From NCBI GenBank assembly GCA_943788145.1, contig CALSPD010000020.1, forward strand, positions 1 to 64,000: a stretch of DNA of 64,000 nt. The letters are read 5' to 3'. This document shows positions 63,986 to 64,000 of the stretch, piece after piece. A model generated the notes under the pieces. That model worked only from the letters and a program-made list of their open reading frames with translations, made no database searches and had not been told where the DNA came from. Both the position numbers and the translations under genes were made by a program. Source of the DNA: an uncultured Flavobacteriales bacterium. Lineage in GTDB: Bacteria; Bacteroidota; Bacteroidia; Flavobacteriales_G; Salibacteraceae. Position 1 is the first letter of the stretch; every line of letters starts with the position of its first letter.

Positions 63986-64000
63986 GGTCCGGTAGTTCAG
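63986..64000 (+). tRNA. tRNA-Asp, 5' end only (cut by window edge)
   Basis: The last 15 bases GGTCCGGTAGTTCAG equal the acceptor stem, the U8 region and start of the D arm of Bacteroidota tRNA-Asp(GUC). The anticodon is beyond the edge, so the isotype is by resemblance. Confidence 0.6.

Overview
The window looks like chromosome from a marine or freshwater Bacteroidota, most likely a Flavobacteriales-type organism. The support is a type IX secretion (T9SS) sorting-domain protein, a TonB-dependent receptor, SusD-era style lipoproteins with Bacteroidota signal peptides, a GH92 mannosidase, a bacterial GH3-family protein, and a TTG-N19-TACATTTG promoter of the Bacteroidota sigma type in front of a tRNA-Asp gene that is cut by the right edge. 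Base composition is AT-rich throughout.

Region 1 (1 to about 10 kb) is accessory. I read it as an integron-type gene cassette array without an integrase in view (a CALIN). Six attC-like palindromic sites (751-881, 3778-3908, 4679-4812, 7677-7842, 9008-9150 truncated, 9363-9542) separate unrelated genes. Two cassettes carry the hallmark of an excisable cassette: the box at the start is the exact reverse complement of the box at the end (GTTATAAGC / GCTTATAAC around an N-formylglutamate amidohydrolase gene, GTTGGGCGTT / AACGCCCAAC around a Fic gene). The first two cassettes carry near-identical DUF1566-type exported proteins whose last ~28 codons before a shared RVRAVRAF tail are randomised in the way expected of a diversity-generating retroelement (DGR) variable region. 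A decayed IS1182-like transposase gene, itself interrupted by an intact IS3 element, sits between two attC sites, and a second IS1182-like fragment sits beside another.

Region 2 (about 9.5-32.6 kb) is ordinary chromosome: small DUF proteins, a methyltransferase, an inward-rectifier K+ channel, a hydrolase, bestrophin, twin YdeI-type proteins, the GH92 enzyme, a probable metal-handling TonB receptor operon, an AlkC-type DNA glycosylase, and a SulP transporter convergent with a beta-carbonic anhydrase. Region 3 (32.6-37.8 kb) is a TetR-ABC-HlyD-TolC export operon with a visible operator. Region 4 (37.8-64 kb) holds housekeeping and envelope genes: a 12-heme cytochrome, aquaporin, geranylgeranyl-reductase-type oxidoreductase, GH3 protein, MarC, Xaa-Pro aminopeptidase, rpmB, cinA, a desaturase, a SCO/cytochrome c/amidohydrolase operon, a large beta-propeller/beta-barrel protein and two MscS-type channels.

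Caution on quality: at least eleven otherwise intact genes are broken by single inserted bases, mostly in short homopolymers, and the first 2.3 kb is especially dense in them. All of those I could resolve are +1 insertions. This points to sequencing or consensus error rather than real pseudogenes, so I annotate the full spans and give the break points.
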